NCBI GenBank assembly: GCA_964403795.1
Contig: CAYOHP010000007.1
Coordinates: forward strand, 1 to 64,000
Source of the DNA: CAYOHP01 sp964403795 [NCBI: uncultured bacterium]
Lineage (GTDB): Bacteria > Muiribacteriota > UBA6191 > CAZXTJ01
Direction of reading: 5' to 3'
Length of the DNA stretch: 64,000 bases
Both the position numbers and the translations under genes were made by a program. This document shows, one piece after another, positions 24,130 to 32,433 of this stretch. How positions within the stretch are numbered: the stretch's first letter is position 1; each line of letters opens with the position of its first letter. The notes beneath the pieces are model-generated. The model did no database searches and was not told where the DNA came from. It was given only the letters and a program-made list of their open reading frames with translations.

Positions 24130-25080
24130 ATGCGATTCCTGGTCACGGGCGCCAACGGCTTCGTGGGCCGGCACCTGGTCCGGGAACTCGCCGCCGCCGG
24201 GCATCGCGTGGCCGCCGGGCGGGGGCCGGGCGCGGCCAGCGAGCCCGCCGAAGGACCCTGGTTCGACGTGGTCGACGCCGCCGCGGTGCGCGAGGCCGTG
24301 GTCGCGGCGGACCCGGAGGTCTGCGTCCATCTGGCGGGGTGGGCCCTCCCGAATGCCGCGGAGCGCGATCCCGGGGGGGCGATGGCGGTGAACGCGGTGG
24401 GCTCGTGGAACGTGGCGCGGTCCCTGGCCGAGGCGCCGGCGGGCCGGCGGCGGGTCCTGGTCCTGGCCAGCACCGCCTACGTCTACGGGCGTCCCCGTCG
24501 GCTCCCGGTCGACGAGGAACATCCCGCGGTCCCCACCGGGGTCTATGGAGCGAGCAAGCTGGCGGCCGAGGCGCTGGTTTCGTCGGCTTCCATGGGGACC
24601 GGCCTGGTGGTGGTGGTGCTCCGCCTCTTCAACCTGGTCGGGCCGGGCCAGGCCGCAGGCTTCGTGGCCACCGACCTGGGGCGGGAGGTCATGGCCGCTC
24701 GCGATCGGGTCCGGTCCGGGGCGGGTCCGGGCCGGTGCCGGGTGGGCAACCTCGACGCGATCCGGGACTTCTGCGATGTGCGGGATGCCGCAGAGGCGAT
24801 CCGGAGGGCCGCCGAGACCGCCGCGACCTCGGGGGTCGGCGGGACCTTCAACCTCGGGCGGGGCGAACCGGTACCGGTCCGTACCCTGTTCGAGGGCCTG
24901 GTGAAGGCTTCCGGGGAAGGCCTGGAGGCCGTTCCCGATCCTGCCAGGATGCGGCCCGGGGAGGTCCCCTCGTTCTACGCCGATCGGACCCGGCTCAGCG
25001 CCTGGTGCGGCTGGCGCCCTGCCATCCCCCTGGAGCGCACCATGGCCGAGGTGCTGGGCGCGCTGGAGGCCGGGGACTAG
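24130..25080 (+). CDS. NAD-dependent epimerase/dehydratase (extended SDR, nucleotide-sugar type)
   Basis: 316 residues. The N-terminal Rossmann motif TGANGFVG (6-13) binds NAD(P). The catalytic set is LASTAYVYG (Ser/Thr) and YGASK (Tyr-x3-Lys). RLFNLVGPGQ and the late NLGRGEPVPVRTLFE are typical of extended SDRs acting on nucleotide sugars. The closest type I recognise is the GDP-4-keto-6-deoxymannose reductase (Rmd)-like group, but the substrate cannot be read from sequence. GAGGAG lies about 9 bases before ATG 24130. It is co-directional with the FN3 lipoproteins and converges on the kinase gene with 9 bases between stops. Confidence 0.88.
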   Translation: MRFLVTGANGFVGRHLVRELAAAGHRVAAGRGPGAASEPAEGPWFDVVDAAAVREAVVAADPEVCVHLAGWALPNAAERDPGGAMAVNAVGSWNVARSLAEAPAGRRRVLVLASTAYVYGRPRRLPVDEEHPAVPTGVYGASKLAAEALVSSASMGTGLVVVVLRLFNLVGPGQAAGFVATDLGREVMAARDRVRSGAGPGRCRVGNLDAIRDFCDVRDAAEAIRRAAETAATSGVGGTFNLGRGEPVPVRTLFEGLVKASGEGLEAVPDPARMRPGEVPSFYADRTRLSAWCGWRPAIPLERTMAEVLGALEAGD

Positions 25081-25089
25081 GTCCTGGCC

Positions 25090-28086
25090 TCAGCCCGCCA
25101 GGCGGGCCAGCAGCGCCGCGATCTTCGGGTTCTCCTGTTGTGGAAGGGGAAGGTCCGCAAGGACCTCCCGGAGCCGGGTGCGCAGTTCGGCGGGCAGGGC
25201 GTCGACGACCGGGGCCTCGGACAGGGTACGGGCCAGGACCTGGAGTACCTTCCCCCCCCGGTCGAGTGAGGCCTCGACCCGGTCGAGCAGCTCCGGGATC
25301 CACCGAGTCGCGTCCTCGGGCGTGGAGGTCAGCGATCCCGCCCGCAGGAGCGCCACCGTCGCGCTGCGCGCCAGGGTGAGGGGGGCTCCAGGGGCCATCG
25401 GCCAGGGCCGACCAAGGGCAGGCTCCAGGCAGGCCTTCCGGACCCGTCGGGAGCGTTCCTCCCTGGGGCCCGCATCGGCGGGACGGGACGCGGCTTCGGC
25501 CAGGATGCACTCCAGGTGGCGGTCCCAGGTCGGATCGGCTCCGAGCGGGGGAGGTCGACCGGTGGACGACCAGGCTGGTCCGCGATCCGCGCTCCGCCAG
25601 TCCTCGAGGGCCTCGCGGAGGCCGACCAGGAACTCGGGGGTCCGAACGGGGTCGCTCCCCGACAGGGCCGAGAGGGCGCCGAGCGCACGTTCGAGAGCGA
25701 TCCTCGGCAGGGGGCGGGGGTTCCAGTCCGGGCCTCGCCCGGGGTCGAACCCCGGGCTCTCCCGGGCCGTCTCCTCGCCTTCCGCCGGTTCCCTACGGAC
25801 CTCTAGGCTCCAGCCCAGGTCGCGGATCGCCAGGTAGGCGGCCGCGGGCCATCCCTTCAGGGTTTCCTGGGTAGGGCCAGGAGGTGCTGCCAGGATCCCG
25901 GATGCCTCCCGGTGGATCGCACCCATGGGAGGTTCCAGCCCGCCGAGGGAGGGACCCAGCCCATGCGACTCCAGGAGGCGGGCCAGCCTCCGGAGGTCGT
26001 GGATGGTGTCGACGCTCCCCACCTGGAACTGGACCATCCTCTCGAGCCAGCGCCCCTGACGCGAAATCTTCACCGCCAGGTCCAGGTGGGCCGGGTCAGG
26101 CCCCGAGGCCACCAGGCCTCGGGCCAGGATCGCCAGGGCCCGGACCCGGTCCGGCTCCGGAAGCCGACCCGCGATCTCCAGGCCGCGAGCGAAGCGGTCG
26201 GACGAGGCGGCATCGGTTCCGGCGGTCCGTTCGGCCCGCTCGCCGGGAAGGATCCAGCCCCTTAGCCCAGCGAGCACCCGCCAGGTAGCGGCCGGATCCT
26301 TCGCCTCGAAGTCGGCCTCGGCCGCCCGCCGACAGATCTCGACGGTCTCGGAGAGGGTCTCCGTCGAGGTCGGCCCGGCCCGTCCGAGGGTCACCAGCCC
26401 CAGGCAGGCCAGGGCGTCCCCGGCGGGAGTCCCGGCGACTCCTCGCAGGCGCCGGGCCAGGGCGCCCGGGTTCCGGGACCCGGCCCGGGGCAGGCGACTC
26501 CAGGAGATCCCGAGGGCCGCGAGGTGGGCGCCCAGGTCGGACTCGGCCCGTGCCCGTACCGCCGCGAACGCATCCACCACCCGGAGGAGGGAGTCCTCGA
26601 TGGGTTCCAGGACTTCCCGGGTCCCCGCTGCGATGGCGGGATCCTGGCTGACGCTCCAGGCCCGGACCACTTCCACGGCCGTGTCGTGGCGGTCATGGCG
26701 GTCGAGGAGCGAGAGCACCCCGCGGGAGCGATCCTGGCGCAGCGGCTCCGGCAGTTCGTCGGAGGCGTCGGGTGTCGAGATGCGCTCCACCAGGGCGGTT
26801 TCCCGGTCGAAGAGGTCGACGAGGGCGGCTGCGATCGGCCGCAGCGGGCCGGTGAATCGCGGTCCCGGTGGCGGCTTGCCGGCTTCGGACCACCGCAGGT
26901 CGAGGTCGCGGCGGACGCGATAGGGGACCTCGACGGGGTCGCCGTCGGGAGCCAGGACCTGGCTGGATCCCGGGGGGGCTTCCGGCGCCCCGTCCGGCAT
27001 GGTCGGGCCGGCGTCCTCTGCCCGGGGGGCCGAAGGCGGGTCCGGGGGTCGAGCCGGACGGGCGAGAGCCAGGACTCCGACCATCAGCGCGGCGGCGACC
27101 AGGGGTCCTCTCCCCGAGGGCACTCGCATGGTCCGGACCGGGACCGCCTCCGGAGGAAGCCGGGAGGCTGGCGCCGGCGGGCCGGCCAGGACCTTGGTGT
27201 CGTCGGGATCGGCGACGGGCGGATCCGGGGTCGGCGCCGGACTTCCGGCCTGGACCTGCAACGTCGTTCGTCGTCCGTCGCGCTCCGAGGGAGGCGTGGC
27301 CAGCGTCTCCAGCCATGCCTCCAGGTTCCCGGGCCGGGCCTCCGGGGAAGGATCGAGGGCCGCCTCCAGCGCCTTGCGGACCTCCGGGGCCAGGCGCCCC
27401 GCGGCCCGGGCCGAGAGCAGGGGAACCTCTCCCCTGGCCGCCTTCACCAGGGCATCGCGGACAGATCCCTGGAACGGCGGGCGCCCCTCGAGGACGTGGT
27501 AGAAGCACGCCGCCAGGCCGAAGACATCGGCGCTGGTCCCGGCCCGCTCGCCCCGAGCCTGCTCCGGAGCCATATAGGCCGGCGTCCCCAGGACCATCCC
27601 GGTCCTGGTCAGGGTTTCCAGGTCCCCGCCCCGGACCAGTCCCAGGTCGCCGATCTTGCCGCCCGTTGGGGTGCGGAAGACGTTGGCAGGTTTCACGTCG
27701 CGGTGGACCAGTCCATTCCGGTGGAGATGGGCGAGGCCCCGGCCCGCCTGGACCAGCAGTTCCCAGGCGGGATCCGTCGGTGTCCCCGACTCCAGCCAGT
27801 CGGCCAGGGTTCCCTCCGCGAGCTCCATCAGGACCCAGGCCATCCCGGGCGTGGAACCGACCAGAAGACAGGCAAGGACTCCGGGATGCGCGACGGCGGC
27901 GAGGACCGAGAGTTCCCGCTCGGCCCGCCCGGGATCTTCCAGAGGGATCCGCTTCCAGGCGAGGCGGCGGCCGGTGGCGATCTCCTCGACCTCGTGGACC
28001 TCCGCGAATCCTCCTCGTCCCAGGGTGCGGACCGTGCGGTAGCCCTCGGGAGGGTCGGTTCCTCCGGGAGCCTTCCCGGCGCTCAC
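25090..28086 (-). CDS. Transmembrane Hanks-type Ser/Thr protein kinase with large extracytoplasmic domain
   Basis: 998 residues from GTG 28086. The kinase domain (about 16-270) has the Gly loop GRGGFAEV, Lys45 (AWK), Glu58 in helix C, HRDVKPAN with catalytic Asp130, Asp147 in DLG (in place of DFG), and MAPEQ. It should be active. A Pro-rich juxtamembrane linker leads to one membrane helix (PLVAAALMVGVLALA, about 328-342). The remaining 650 residues are mostly helical, Arg-rich and of no family I recognise; they would face the periplasm as a sensor. The gene overlaps the RING-like gene by four bases (GTGA). Planctomycetes and myxobacteria carry many such kinases. Likely substrates are unknown. 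Confidence 0.9.
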   Translation of the reverse strand: MSAGKAPGGTDPPEGYRTVRTLGRGGFAEVHEVEEIATGRRLAWKRIPLEDPGRAERELSVLAAVAHPGVLACLLVGSTPGMAWVLMELAEGTLADWLESGTPTDPAWELLVQAGRGLAHLHRNGLVHRDVKPANVFRTPTGGKIGDLGLVRGGDLETLTRTGMVLGTPAYMAPEQARGERAGTSADVFGLAACFYHVLEGRPPFQGSVRDALVKAARGEVPLLSARAAGRLAPEVRKALEAALDPSPEARPGNLEAWLETLATPPSERDGRRTTLQVQAGSPAPTPDPPVADPDDTKVLAGPPAPASRLPPEAVPVRTMRVPSGRGPLVAAALMVGVLALARPARPPDPPSAPRAEDAGPTMPDGAPEAPPGSSQVLAPDGDPVEVPYRVRRDLDLRWSEAGKPPPGPRFTGPLRPIAAALVDLFDRETALVERISTPDASDELPEPLRQDRSRGVLSLLDRHDRHDTAVEVVRAWSVSQDPAIAAGTREVLEPIEDSLLRVVDAFAAVRARAESDLGAHLAALGISWSRLPRAGSRNPGALARRLRGVAGTPAGDALACLGLVTLGRAGPTSTETLSETVEICRRAAEADFEAKDPAATWRVLAGLRGWILPGERAERTAGTDAASSDRFARGLEIAGRLPEPDRVRALAILARGLVASGPDPAHLDLAVKISRQGRWLERMVQFQVGSVDTIHDLRRLARLLESHGLGPSLGGLEPPMGAIHREASGILAAPPGPTQETLKGWPAAAYLAIRDLGWSLEVRREPAEGEETARESPGFDPGRGPDWNPRPLPRIALERALGALSALSGSDPVRTPEFLVGLREALEDWRSADRGPAWSSTGRPPPLGADPTWDRHLECILAEAASRPADAGPREERSRRVRKACLEPALGRPWPMAPGAPLTLARSATVALLRAGSLTSTPEDATRWIPELLDRVEASLDRGGKVLQVLARTLSEAPVVDALPAELRTRLREVLADLPLPQQENPKIAALLARLAG

Positions 28087-28901
28087 GGCGTGGCCTTCCG
28101 GCCCACGGGCGCGGTCCCTGCCGATCCGACGATCTCGAAGGGCTCACCACCGGAGGTGGCGGCTCCGGCACCGTCGAGGACCTCGAGCAGGTGTGTCGGT
28201 GCGCCCACCAGGGCGGCGGCCGGGACTTCGACCGGGAACACGCTGTTGGCCTTGAGGCGAGCGAGCAGGTTCCGGGCCTCCACGAAGGCCGGAGTGCCGC
28301 GCTGCATGGGAGGGGCGAGCGGCAGGACCCGGTCGCTCCGGTCGACCGCGGCCAGCACGAAGCGCCCGGAATCGGCTCCCTCGATCGGGACCAGGGCCAG
28401 GCGGCTGACCCAGGCGAGCGGCAGGACCTTCCACTCGAAGAGGTCCCGGCCGCCCACCGACTTCGCCTTGGTCACGGCCCGGCCATCGAGGTCCAGGTAG
28501 TAGCGCTCGGCGCTGACCGCGATCCAGCCGATCGTGAGGAGCATCATGGGCAGGGCCCATGCCAGCCACACGACGCCGAGCAGGGGTCCGACCAGGCCGA
28601 TCAGCTCCAGCGCGATGGTCAAGCAGGCGGCGATCGGCGGGACGTACCAGACCCCGTCGTAGACGCCGCACCGGAGGTGGGTGAGCAGGATCTTGCCGGT
28701 CGGCTCGGCACCCTCCTCGGGTCCAGGCGTGGTGCGCCAGGAAGGGCCTCGGGGACAGGCGTAGGTGGCGCATCCCCGGTTGTAGTCGAAGCAGTCCCGG
28801 TGGTGGTGGGCGTGGCACTCGGGACACACCAGCGGCTCGGGAACCGGCTCGCCGCAGACCGGGCAGCGTCCGACCTCGAGAACCCCTGTGCTGACGTCCA
28901 T
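28083..28901 (-). CDS. Prokaryotic RING-like zinc-finger membrane protein
   Basis: 272 residues from ATG 28901. Residues 13-49 carry a Cys/His cluster: CPVC, then CPEC, HHH, and Cys37, Cys44, Cys49. This spacing resembles the prokaryotic RING-type (Prok-RING) fingers described near signalling genes. Two membrane helices follow (about 86-128, PPIAACLTIALELIG and VVWLAWALPMMLLTIGW), then a soluble domain with a PH-like pattern (YYLDLDGRAVTKAKSVGGRDLFEWKVLPLAWVSRLALVPI). It precedes the kinase gene with overlapping stop and start codons, so the two are probably made together; a regulatory or adaptor role for the kinase is inferred. Ubiquitin-ligase activity should not be assumed. Confidence 0.75.
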   Translation of the reverse strand: MDVSTGVLEVGRCPVCGEPVPEPLVCPECHAHHHRDCFDYNRGCATYACPRGPSWRTTPGPEEGAEPTGKILLTHLRCGVYDGVWYVPPIAACLTIALELIGLVGPLLGVVWLAWALPMMLLTIGWIAVSAERYYLDLDGRAVTKAKSVGGRDLFEWKVLPLAWVSRLALVPIEGADSGRFVLAAVDRSDRVLPLAPPMQRGTPAFVEARNLLARLKANSVFPVEVPAAALVGAPTHLLEVLDGAGAATSGGEPFEIVGSAGTAPVGRKATP

Positions 28902-29004
28902 CCCTCCATGGGTAGACCGCGGCGGTCTGCGGTCCAAGGTCCCGGTGCCGGCGGGCCCCCGGCTCCGCTCAAGTCGGAGCCTGGACCTGTCGATACTGTC
29001 GACG

Positions 29005-30183
29005 ATGACGACAAACCGGCGTCGCGTGTCCCTGGTCCTGGGCGTCCTCCTGGTCGGCTGCGGTCCTTCGACCGCGGCGCGTCTCCACCCCCAGGAACTG
29101 GTGCAGGTCACGGAACTGGTCCGGTTCCTGAGGTCGAGGGTACGGGGCGAGGTGCCGGCGCCCGATACCCCCGCCGAGTCGCTGCATGCCGCCTTCCTGC
29201 AGGAATTGGAGCGCTTCGGGCTGGGGCTGCCCTCGGGCGTCCGCCTGGATCCGGGCACCGACGACCTGAGGGTGGCGGGGCTGGTGCTCGAGGAACTCGC
29301 CTACCGACGGCAGCGGCAGTCGCGCCTGGCGGCGCTCTCGGAAGCCGACAAGATCCTCTCCGAGGAGGTCCGGGCCCTGCTGGCGGACGCCGAGGCCTAC
29401 GTCCCGGAGTTCGCTCCCGAGATCGCCGAGATCTTCGAGGTGCTCCGCAATCCCTCCTCCGACCCGGCGGTCAGGGTCGGTTCGGGAAGGCCCCAGGCCC
29501 CCGCTCCTCATCCCCGGTCGGTCGCTCCCGATGCCCGCTCCGCACCGCTCGCCCCCTCGGACCCGGTACCGGACCTCGAGGGGATCGGCGCGGAGCTGCG
29601 TCGGGCCCTGGCTTCCTCCAAGGGGGCGGTGACCGTCGCCGAGGACCCGCTCTTCGGGGATCCGGGCTTCGTGGTCCGATCCCCGGGCCTCGCCCCGGTC
29701 GTCCCTTCGGCACCCGTCCCGCCGGTCGCCAGGCCCAGCGTGGAGACACTCCGCCTCGAGGTCGCGGCCCGCCAGGCCGGGACCAGGGAGGTCCCGGCAC
29801 CGCCACCGACTCACGTCCCGGCTCCCGCTTCGGCTCCCGCGCCTGCTCCCGCTTCGGTCCGGGTCCCGGTCCAGGTGAAGACCGCGGCAGCCGGCCCGGT
29901 CCGACCGATGTCCTCCCGTTCTCCGGTACGGACTCGCCGCCCCGGGCTCGGGGACCTGCTCGCCCACCTGGTGCCCGATCTGGCCCGCCAATCTCCCGAG
30001 CCGGCCCGCTTCTCGGCGTCCCTGAAGGCAGCCCTCTCGGTGCTGGGAATCCGGGTCCCGGGCGATTTCGCGGCCGATCCGGGCCAGTCTGCGGAAGAGC
30101 TCGCCCGTCGCCTGGAATCGGCCCTGGCCGGATCGGTGTCCGACTCCACCCTGGCCGCCGCCTCCTCCGCCCTCGGTCTCTGA
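29005..30183 (+). CDS. Lipoprotein with Pro/Ala-rich linker, unknown function
   Basis: 392 residues from ATG 29005. The leader RRRVSLVLGVLLVGC gives lipid attachment at Cys19. Residues about 30-150 are helical (LVQVTELVRFLRSRVRG, LVLEELAYRRQRQSRLAALSEADKILSEEV). A long Pro/Ala/Val-rich low-complexity stretch (about 155-310, including PAPASAPAPAPASV) connects to a helical C-terminal domain (GLGDLLAHLVPDLARQ to LAAASSALGL). It has no recognised family. A GATACT at 28992-28997 lies 7 bases before the ATG with no Shine-Dalgarno between, so the transcript may be leaderless. It is divergent from the RING/kinase operon, with about 100 bases between. Confidence 0.72.
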   Translation: MTTNRRRVSLVLGVLLVGCGPSTAARLHPQELVQVTELVRFLRSRVRGEVPAPDTPAESLHAAFLQELERFGLGLPSGVRLDPGTDDLRVAGLVLEELAYRRQRQSRLAALSEADKILSEEVRALLADAEAYVPEFAPEIAEIFEVLRNPSSDPAVRVGSGRPQAPAPHPRSVAPDARSAPLAPSDPVPDLEGIGAELRRALASSKGAVTVAEDPLFGDPGFVVRSPGLAPVVPSAPVPPVARPSVETLRLEVAARQAGTREVPAPPPTHVPAPASAPAPAPASVRVPVQVKTAAAGPVRPMSSRSPVRTRRPGLGDLLAHLVPDLARQSPEPARFSASLKAALSVLGIRVPGDFAADPGQSAEELARRLESALAGSVSDSTLAAASSALGL

Positions 30184-30355
30184 GCCTGTCCGACCGCCCC
30201 TCGCCCGAGGCCGGACCCCGGCCTGCTCCCCCGGAACCGACAAGAGCCCGGGAGCGCCCCGGTGCTCTGTCGCTCGAGGGGGATGGCGCCTTCGTGACGT
30301 AGGCCCCGCCGTCGAAGCCTGGAGCAGAGGTATCCAAGAGCCGCGAGCGCGCGGC

Positions 30356-31177
30356 ATGGGCACCGGCAGGAAGAGGGAGGACGGGTTGCTCTCGAGGCGG
30401 GCTCTCGGGTGCCTGGCGGCGGCGATCCTGGCGACCGCGCCGGTTTCGTCGGCAGCGGCCTCCGCACTGGGATCCTCGGGCGGCCTCTCGGTGCCCGACC
30501 CCGAGACCCTGCGGCGCGAGGAATACCAGCTCGAGGTCTACGGCGAACTCTTCGACGAGACCAACCTCTCGACCGGGGCCGCCGCCAACACGGTCGACGC
30601 CACCTTCGTCTACAACTTCGGCGTCTACGACAACCTGGAACTCGGGGTCCGCCGGGTGGCCCGGATGAACTCCTCGCTCTCGCCCGAATCGTTCCAGATC
30701 ACCGGCAAGTACCGGTTCCCGGTCGACACCTACAACGTGACCGTCGGGACCGTGATCTCGACCTCCGGACCCGACTGGTCCTCGGTCTACCTGATGGCCG
30801 GCTGGAAGGCCCTCTGGTTCGGGTTCGGCTACAACTTCGGGGGACAGTCGATCCGGGAGTTCACCCGCAGCCGGCTGGCCAGCGTCGGCACCGCCACCTT
30901 CGGCGGATACAGCGTGCGCAACGCCAAGAACTCGCGCGGAGAGACCACCGTGACCGGGGCACCCGATCCCGTGTTCGGCCTCTTCGGCCTGAACCTGAAG
31001 CTCTCCGAGCACCTCTCGGCCCTGGCCGACTTCGACGGCGACCGGTTCACGGGCGGCGTGCGCCTCACCGTGAAGGACGTGCACGTCGATCTCGGCTACG
31101 CCAGCCAGAAGGAGAAGCACAACCTCTTCGAGCGGACCAGCCAGAACTTCCAGATGGGCCTCGGGGTCCAGTTCTGA
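30356..31177 (+). CDS. Outer-membrane beta-barrel protein
   Basis: 273 residues. Residues about 14-36 are a signal peptide (RRALGCLAAAILATAPVSSAAA). The mature chain is a series of amphipathic strands with aromatic girdles (YQLEVYGELFDETN, TFVYNFGVYDNLELGVRRV, LWFGFGYNFGG, VHVDLGYASQKEKHN) and ends in GLGVQF, the C-terminal Phe recognised by the BAM machinery. SVPDPETLRREEY near the N-terminus recalls YjbH-type exopolysaccharide-associated barrels. About 8-10 strands are likely. This is direct evidence for an outer membrane. The 172 bases upstream hold a possible degraded copy of the dispersed repeat and no clear promoter. Confidence 0.8.
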   Translation: MGTGRKREDGLLSRRALGCLAAAILATAPVSSAAASALGSSGGLSVPDPETLRREEYQLEVYGELFDETNLSTGAAANTVDATFVYNFGVYDNLELGVRRVARMNSSLSPESFQITGKYRFPVDTYNVTVGTVISTSGPDWSSVYLMAGWKALWFGFGYNFGGQSIREFTRSRLASVGTATFGGYSVRNAKNSRGETTVTGAPDPVFGLFGLNLKLSEHLSALADFDGDRFTGGVRLTVKDVHVDLGYASQKEKHNLFERTSQNFQMGLGVQF

Positions 31178-31238
31178 GCCGTTCCGCACCGCGTCGGGCC
31201 ACTCGCCAGCCAGGGAGAGGAACCGCGGTCCTGGGCGT

Positions 31239-32357
31239 CTAGCGGTTCTTGCCTGCCCCCCTGGCACCGGGGTCGAAGACGGGGTAGCTGCCGAGCAGTT
31301 CCACGAAGCTGCACGCCTCCCGCATCTCCTCGACCGCGGCCCGGATCCGGGCGGTACGGATGTGGCCGCCGAGGTCCACGAAGAACACGTCCCGTCGTCC
31401 CTCGGTCCCGGCCGGGCTGGCGGTGAGCAGGTCGAGGTTGATACGGCGGCGGGACAGGGGCTCCAGGGCCCGGAGCAGGGCTCCGGCACGGTCCACCAGG
31501 CCGAAGGCCAGGGTCGTCTTGTCGGCCCCGGTGGGGGGCATCGGCTGGCGGGCCACCGCCAGGTAGCGGAGGCGGGGCGCCTCGGAGGGGCCGATCAGGG
31601 TGGTCAGGGTGGAGAGGCCGGCCCGCTCCGCCGAGAATCGCGGCAGCACCGCGGCCACGCCCTTCCGGGCGGCCCGATGGGCGGCTTCCGCGGTGTCGAG
31701 AACGGCATCGATTCGCACCCCGGGCAGGGCGGCCCGGAGCCGGGTCCGCGCCAGGTCGTCGAAGGCGGCCGGGACCAGGACCCGGGTCGGGCATTTGCCG
31801 CCCTCGGACCGGGCGATAACCAGCTCGAGGGGGAGGTAGTACTCCGCCACCAGCGAGAGTTCGAACTCGAGGAGGATCGCCAGGCTGTGTCCGCCCACGC
31901 CCTCGGGAGCCTGGAAGGCCGGGAGCACCGCATAGTCGACCTCGTCGCGGGCGACTGCGGTGAGCAGCTCGCGCGGGGTGCCGCCCGGCACCAGGGAGGT
32001 GGCGGCGCCCAGCAGGCCTTCGGCCGCGGCGTGGGCGAGCGATCCGGCCCGTCCCGCGTAGGCCGCCGAGAGCGGACGCTCGGCCCGGCGCGAGGCCGAG
32101 AAGATCTCCCGGAAGACCCGGACCAGGGCGTCGTCGGGGAAGGGGCCGGGATTGGCTTCGAGGACCCGGGCGAGGACGGCCTTCTCGCGGGGGGGGACAT
32201 AGATCGGGGCGCCCTGCTCGTGCTTCAGGCGACCGATCCTCCGCACCAGTTCGAGGCGGCGGTTCAGGACCCCGAGGAGCTCGCGGTCGAGCCCGTCGAT
32301 GGCGGTGCGGAGCCGGTCGAGGTCGTCCCCGGCACGACGGTCAGGACCCTCGGACAC
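31239..32357 (-). CDS. pheA: Chorismate mutase-prephenate dehydratase-like (P-protein) with eroded dehydratase site
   Basis: 372 residues from GTG 32357. Residues about 11-95 form an AroQ chorismate mutase with its expected residues (LRTAIDGLD with Arg17, Lys45, IYVPPRE). Residues about 98-275 align with prephenate dehydratase (YAGRAGSLAHAAAEGLLG, LVPGGTPRELLTAVARDEVDYAVLP). However, the usual ENS is replaced by FQA, and the catalytic TRF motif reads LRY just before ARQPMPPTGADKTTL. The C-terminal ACT domain (GALLRALEPLSRRRINLDLL) keeps the GAL motif but has TASP in place of ESRP, which binds Phe. The mutase is probably active; dehydratase activity and Phe feedback are in doubt. The transcript looks leaderless. 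Confidence 0.82.
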   Translation of the reverse strand: MSEGPDRRAGDDLDRLRTAIDGLDRELLGVLNRRLELVRRIGRLKHEQGAPIYVPPREKAVLARVLEANPGPFPDDALVRVFREIFSASRRAERPLSAAYAGRAGSLAHAAAEGLLGAATSLVPGGTPRELLTAVARDEVDYAVLPAFQAPEGVGGHSLAILLEFELSLVAEYYLPLELVIARSEGGKCPTRVLVPAAFDDLARTRLRAALPGVRIDAVLDTAEAAHRAARKGVAAVLPRFSAERAGLSTLTTLIGPSEAPRLRYLAVARQPMPPTGADKTTLAFGLVDRAGALLRALEPLSRRRINLDLLTASPAGTEGRRDVFFVDLGGHIRTARIRAAVEEMREACSFVELLGSYPVFDPGARGAGKNR

Positions 32358-32364
32358 GCCCTGA

Positions 32365-32393
32365 ACCGTATCCGATGCCCGTCGGCGGATCAA
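32365..32393 (-). promoter_or_regulatory. Promoter of the P-protein gene, predicted leaderless
   Basis: Read on the minus strand: TTGATC (32393-32388), a 17-base spacer, TACGGT (32370-32365), then only seven bases before GTG 32357. Transcription starting 6-8 bases after the -10 would begin at or next to the start codon. On the other strand CCGACA (32395-32400) and TAGGAT (32419-32424), 18 bases apart, form a back-to-back promoter for the gene at 32434. Confidence 0.55.
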
Positions 32394-32433
32394 GCCGACA
32401 CCCGGAGCCGGGTAGGGGTAGGATGAGGACGCC

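Noticed and set aside
22242-25379. 1045-codon open frame on the plus strand
   Set aside because: It is out of frame with the third FN3 lipoprotein and the epimerase and crosses the kinase stop; shadow frame.
26868-30302. 1144-codon open frame on the plus strand
   Set aside because: It runs antisense to the kinase and RING-like genes and out of frame through a lipoprotein gene; its product is Pro/Arg/Gly-rich with no domain.
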